Source: Larix sibirica (taxonomy: Eukaryota; Streptophyta; Pinopsida; Pinales; Pinaceae). From it: DNA of 10,102 nucleotides. Positions 6,881 to 10,102 of this stretch are shown piece after piece. Position numbers and translations under genes: made by a program. Position 1 is the stretch's first letter, and each line of letters begins with the position of its first letter. The DNA lies in the NCBI GenBank assembly GCA_004151065.3, contig NWUY0300053666.1, positions 31,392 through 41,493 of the forward strand. Direction: 5' to 3'. The notes under the pieces are model-generated. The model saw only the letters and a program-made list of their open reading frames with translations, was not told the DNA's origin and searched no databases.

Positions 6881-7313
6881 TTAGGGTTTCAACTTCCAGG
6901 AAAAAAACTTCGAATTGGGAGGGCGATCCTCCCAGTGAACTAACCGTACCCCAAAGTTCAAACCGACACAGGTGATCTTTCAAAAACACTATAGGGACAA
7001 CCGAGAGAACCAACGACTTAGTCTTTCACATTCTTAGGCCATATGTAATCCATTAAGCATTGGCAAAAAAATCTCTTAAACATAATTGAAGATATAATGA
7101 ATTATGAAAATTTTATTTTTCCCATGGGGCCATAGGATAGGCGTTTGTCCGGCTGGCCCTGCTACTGATCGGATAGGCCGGAGGAAAAGGAAGGCAGGTC
7201 ACAAGCATCGTTTCCATCGTTTCTTAATGGTTGCCTCTTTGGAGTTCTCGATTCTTAAAAAAGTTCTGAAGGTTTAGAAATGTGTAAAAATTATCCTTCA
7301 AATTATACATATC
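6881..7313. other. Non-coding stretch with a small GC-rich island
   Basis: No gene seen. TTAGGGTTT at 6881-6889 is a reverse telo-box (AAACCCTAA), a motif found in some plant promoters but also common by chance. Around 7121-7190 there is a GC-richer patch with repeated GGATAGG and GGCCGG/CCGGCTGGCC words, unlike its AT-rich surroundings; origin unknown. Confidence 0.4.
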
Positions 7314-7386
7314 ACTTAAAATTCAAATAATCACAGAAAAATACATACATGTAACTTAAAATTCAATTAATCAAAGAAAAATACAT
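7314..7386. repeat. 40-bp-period direct repeat (2 units)
   Basis: ACTTAAAATTCAAATAATCA (7314-7333), followed by CAGAAAAATACAT, recurs from 7354 as ACTTAAAATTCAATTAATCA followed by AAGAAAAATACAT. Degenerate and non-coding. Confidence 0.82.
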
Positions 7387-7702
7387 GAACATACACAGTA
7401 CTTATTTTGCTTTCAAATTGAGTTTTTAGGCTTGGTTTTGTTGCCGTTTTAAAAGAAAAGGTTCGAAGATTCACTCCAGAGCGATTCGACCAGTCCAAAA
7501 GGTTCTGTGTCTAGCCGAACTTGAGCCAGGTTTGGGTGAACCTGGCAATTATGGTCAAAAGGGCCATCTTATTTGTGGATTTCTATATATTTGTATGAAA
7601 ACAATACAGAGACACCATAAATGCTGATAAAATAAAAGAGTTGAAACATTAAATATTTACTTGCATGGATGCAATTATGACCAGAAACATCCTTAAGAAC
7701 AT
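7387..7702. other. Non-coding, contains a perfect 8-bp hairpin
   Basis: No gene seen. The only structure is GCCAGGTT (7525-7532), loop TGGGTG, AACCTGGC (7539-7546). There is no U-tract or other sign of an RNA gene, so it is recorded only as an inverted repeat. Confidence 0.5.
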
Positions 7703-8260
7703 TTTAGCAGCAGAAAGCACTGAATTAATACTCAATGAAGTATTCTTTGTTGATTCGATAGGAACAGTATGGTGTCAATTAATCGTATGAGCAAAACTCC
7801 TAAAACAAACAACATCTCCATTGAACAGACCAATTCAGTAGGTGTATACATATGAAAATAAAGGAAATCCAGCGGACTAAATGTTCATTGTTGATTGCAG
7901 TAATGCAGTTACAAGAACGAACGTTTGGAAGATCACTTTAGCAGAAAGCACTGAATATGATTGAATGGGGCATTCTCCGCTGTTTTGATGGGAATAATAC
8001 GGTGGAAATTAATAATATGAGCATAAATCCTAAAACAAGCAAAATCTCCATTAAACAGGCAATGCATATGAAATAAACGAAATTCAAAGGACGAAATGCT
8101 GATTGCGATAACAAAACTACGAACATTATAGTGGATATTGATCATATGGGCAAAAATCCTAAAAGAAGCAACATTTCCATTGAACGGGTCAATTCAACAG
8201 GCATATACATATGAAATTAAACGAAATATCCAAAGGCCTCAATGCTGATTGCATGTCAGA
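7703..8260. repeat. Degenerate tandem repeat, three units
   Basis: Unit 1 is about 7703-7930, unit 2 about 7937-8130, unit 3 about 8131-8260 (lacks the 5' part). Units 1 and 2 share TTTAGCAG...GAAAGCACTGAAT. All three share ATATGAGC/ATATGGGC, a CCTAAAA run, AACAT/AAAAT-(C/T)TCCATT-(G/A)AAC, CATATGAAA and ATGCTGATTGC-like blocks in the same order. The minus-strand open stretches 7933-8145 and 7938-8126 overlap unit 2 in two frames and have no family match, so they are not called as genes. Confidence 0.82.
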
Positions 8261-8271
8261 GTTGAGGGATG

Positions 8272-8319
8272 TTTTGAGTTGAAAACATGGCAGAGATCTT
8301 TTGAGCTGAAAACATGCCA
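8272..8319. repeat. 21-bp direct repeat pair
   Basis: TTTTGAGTTGAAAACATGGCA at 8272-8292 less one base of length allowance, and TTTTGAGCTGAAAACATGCC from 8299, with two or three differences and 27 bp start to start. Adjacent to the three-unit repeat but not part of it. Confidence 0.8.
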
Positions 8320-8943
8320 TTTCACGAATATTATAAAGAAAAAAGTGGTGTATTTCAAAGCACTTTCGAAGGGTAAACAAAAATATCCGATGAGTCGTTA
8401 AAGACCTTCATATTGCCTTCCTACAAATTTAGGAAAAATACAATACAAAACAAAACAAAAATTATTTTCGCTATTAAAGACATCAAAAGAGAAATAAGCT
8501 TCGACAGAGATTCGGTTTCTTAAAAAGGCCATTCGAGGAGTTGAAAACGTAAAAATCAAACAATAACCCTGCAAAACTTAATGTCTCTTCAACGCGGACA
8601 AATTTCTGCTCATTTTAGCGGTGAAATAACGATTTTTTTTGTGATTAACTTATGATTGAAATAATTAGTCAGTTTTAAGGAGATTTCGAAAGCCAAAATA
8701 AGCCCGAAGTCTCTACAAGAGTAGCTGAATAATCAAACGGTGCTTAAATGAATACACTTAAAAGTCGTTTCAACGGTGAAAAAACAAATAAATGGAAAAA
8801 AAACCTGCAAAAAATTTGATACTGCTACAAATTTCATATTTGAAGATCAAAGTCCTAAATATCGAGCAATAAGCCCTATCATGCTGAACCAGTGCAAATT
8901 AAGGTCATTTAACTTGAAAAAAACAGAAGCTCTCATCACTTAC
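8320..8943. other. Non-coding, possible 5' UTR intron of the pyrophosphatase gene
   Basis: No gene seen. An A-rich ACAAAACAAAACAAAA run lies near 8444. The plus-strand open stretch 8776-9009 has no ATG in good context and no recognised domain. On the minus strand GTAAGT at 8943-8938 is a strong splice-donor match. Confidence 0.4.
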
Positions 8944-9310
8944 AGAAAAGCTATTGCCTCAAATCGTCCGGCCGAATTATTTGAGTTTAGGTTCGTTCTA
9001 CCGAACTAGACCTCCCGGATATAAAAATCGCAGAGCTCAATCAAACACTATGATTTCACTATTTCCTGGAACTGTGTTTAAATATTATGCGAAAAACACA
9101 CGCCGAACACAGGTATCGTCTTCACGGCGTTGAAGAACGGTTGGCGATGGGTCTAATTGACAGGTCACGTGGTAGGCTACTTTTCACGGAGTGCTCCTTA
9201 CAGGGTAAGGAAAGTATTAATGTGTAAATTACAACACCGATATTGGTTGCGTATATTTTATATTGATTGGAAGTGACATCCTGGTCGACGGATTTAGCGA
9301 GCGTTATATT
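8944..9310 (-). promoter_or_regulatory. Candidate promoter and non-coding first exon of the pyrophosphatase gene
   Basis: This stretch is less AT-rich than its flanks. It contains a G-box CACGTG at 9166-9171, a binding site for plant bZIP/bHLH factors. On the minus strand a TATA-like ATATTTAAAC lies at 9085-9076. A start about 30 bp further on and the GTAAGT donor at 8943-8938 would give a leader exon of about 100 nt and a first intron of about 3.6 kb, joining the acceptor at 5352. A plus-strand TATAAAAA near 9022-9029 means transcription the other way, or both ways, is also possible. No transcript evidence is available; this is a model built on motifs. Confidence 0.25.
9195..9211. repeat. 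Short perfect inverted repeat
   Basis: TCCTTAC, 3-base spacer AGG, GTAAGGA. Inside the candidate promoter region; no known binding site recognised. Confidence 0.7.
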
Positions 9311-9349
9311 TGAAGGTCTGACAAAATAATGGTATCCCATAAAATAAAA

Positions 9350-10102
9350 GAAAGGGATAAAATTAAATATTATTTTTATTGATTATGGTCAATGCAGTTG
9401 ATTAATTATAAATATTTTAATGAAGGATATGGTGGTCTGTTGGTGGGATTAAATGAATTTTATTCCATTCACTTGAATTTAATTTTGTTGAGATATTTCT
9501 TAATTTAGATTATGGACTGAGGGTTTAAACCTACCATCCACAACATCCATAAACTATGTAATTTTTATTTATCTTAAATACAAACTATTATATTTAAATT
9601 AAAAAATATTTATATCACACATGGTATATTATTAATATGATTTACAATAACCAGAATAAATATTTTATAGCATAAATTTTTTTTATATTTTTAATCATAA
9701 ATTTTTATTATACAACAAAATCAAAGTTTAAATTCTTTATATGCCTTTTAGCATCATCCAGTAAAAATCAAAAGCTATTTAAAGCATTCATCAATAAAGA
9801 AATATATTAGCGTTGATCTTTTAACTATGGATAAATCAATCATTGGTCACTCAAGAATTGATGCCATGTCATTATCCAATTTTTTCAACTAAGATTGGGA
9901 TTTACCGATCTTTTCAAAAGATATTAATTTTACTGTTCTCTTTCTTTAGTATATGTTATTTTCCTATTATTTTCATGGCATCAAATGCAAATCAAACTTT
10001 GATCACTTATTGATCTTAATATTCCTTTTTCTGTATATGTGATTGAATGATATAACTTTTTTTTTCAAAAGAAAAAAATCATATATTGATCTGTTAAGAG
10101 CC
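9350..10102. other. Strongly AT-rich intergenic sequence
   Basis: No open frame, repeat or RNA gene that I can support on either strand. A 10-bp palindrome GGTTTAAACC lies near 9521-9530; it is short enough to be chance. Confidence 0.6.

Noticed and set aside
6911-6972. Second tRNA-like or SINE head (AGTTCAAACCG resembling a B box)
   Set aside because: No matching A box at the right distance, no A-rich end and no flanking direct repeat.
7525-7546. Perfect 8-bp hairpin as a terminator or small RNA
   Set aside because: In a plant nuclear context a stem this short without further structure or transcript evidence is not informative.
7933-8145. Minus-strand open frames of 62-70 residues
   Set aside because: They overlap in two frames within a degenerate tandem repeat and have no recognisable domain.
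1-10102. CRISPR, operon-like or other novel multi-gene system
   Set aside because: No regularly spaced short repeats with unique spacers, no clustered genes, and the features are those of a plant nuclear genome.

Overview
The window looks like nuclear DNA from a seed plant. It is AT-rich and almost free of long open frames. It holds a heavily decayed Ty3/gypsy (chromovirus-like) retrotransposon, a tRNA-derived SINE, many short tandem duplications, and one clear protein-coding exon, on the minus strand, for a plant-type cytosolic inorganic pyrophosphatase. Old degenerate retroelements and what looks like a very long intron would suit a gymnosperm, but that is an inference from style and no species marker was identified.

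Region 1-2543: a plus-strand gypsy pol remnant, read in order as the reverse transcriptase C-terminus (with an internal tandem duplication), RNase H, the integrase zinc-binding region, integrase core, integrase C-terminus and chromodomain-like tail. It has many stops and frameshifts. A SINE of about 190 bp sits inside the integrase and is flanked by target-site duplications.

Region 2544-4310: a 2-base N gap at 2753-2754 separates two copies, offset by exactly 1457 bp, of the 3' half of the pol remnant. The 1246-bp core (1298-2543 and 2755-4000) is identical by eye. It is followed by a short B-A-B repeat array (4001-4310). The gap and the identity make an unmerged contig overlap or haplotype artefact more likely than a real recent duplication.

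Region 4311-5197: no coding signal. It is read as part of the first coding intron of the pyrophosphatase gene, which would run leftward through the retroelement block and out of the window.

Region 5198-5351 (minus strand): the first coding exon of the soluble pyrophosphatase, with a splice donor and a plausible upstream acceptor. That acceptor lies in a 63-bp tandem duplication, so there are two candidate acceptors. A non-coding first exon and promoter may lie near 8944-9310 (G-box, AT-rich TATA-like site, GTAAGT donor); this is tentative.

Regions 5477-8940 and 9350-10102: AT-rich non-coding sequence with several degenerate direct repeats, an (AT)n tract, a perfect small hairpin and no supported gene. 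I saw no evidence of a new multi-gene system. The items most worth checking are the nested SINE, the duplicated splice acceptor and the gap-flanking duplication.
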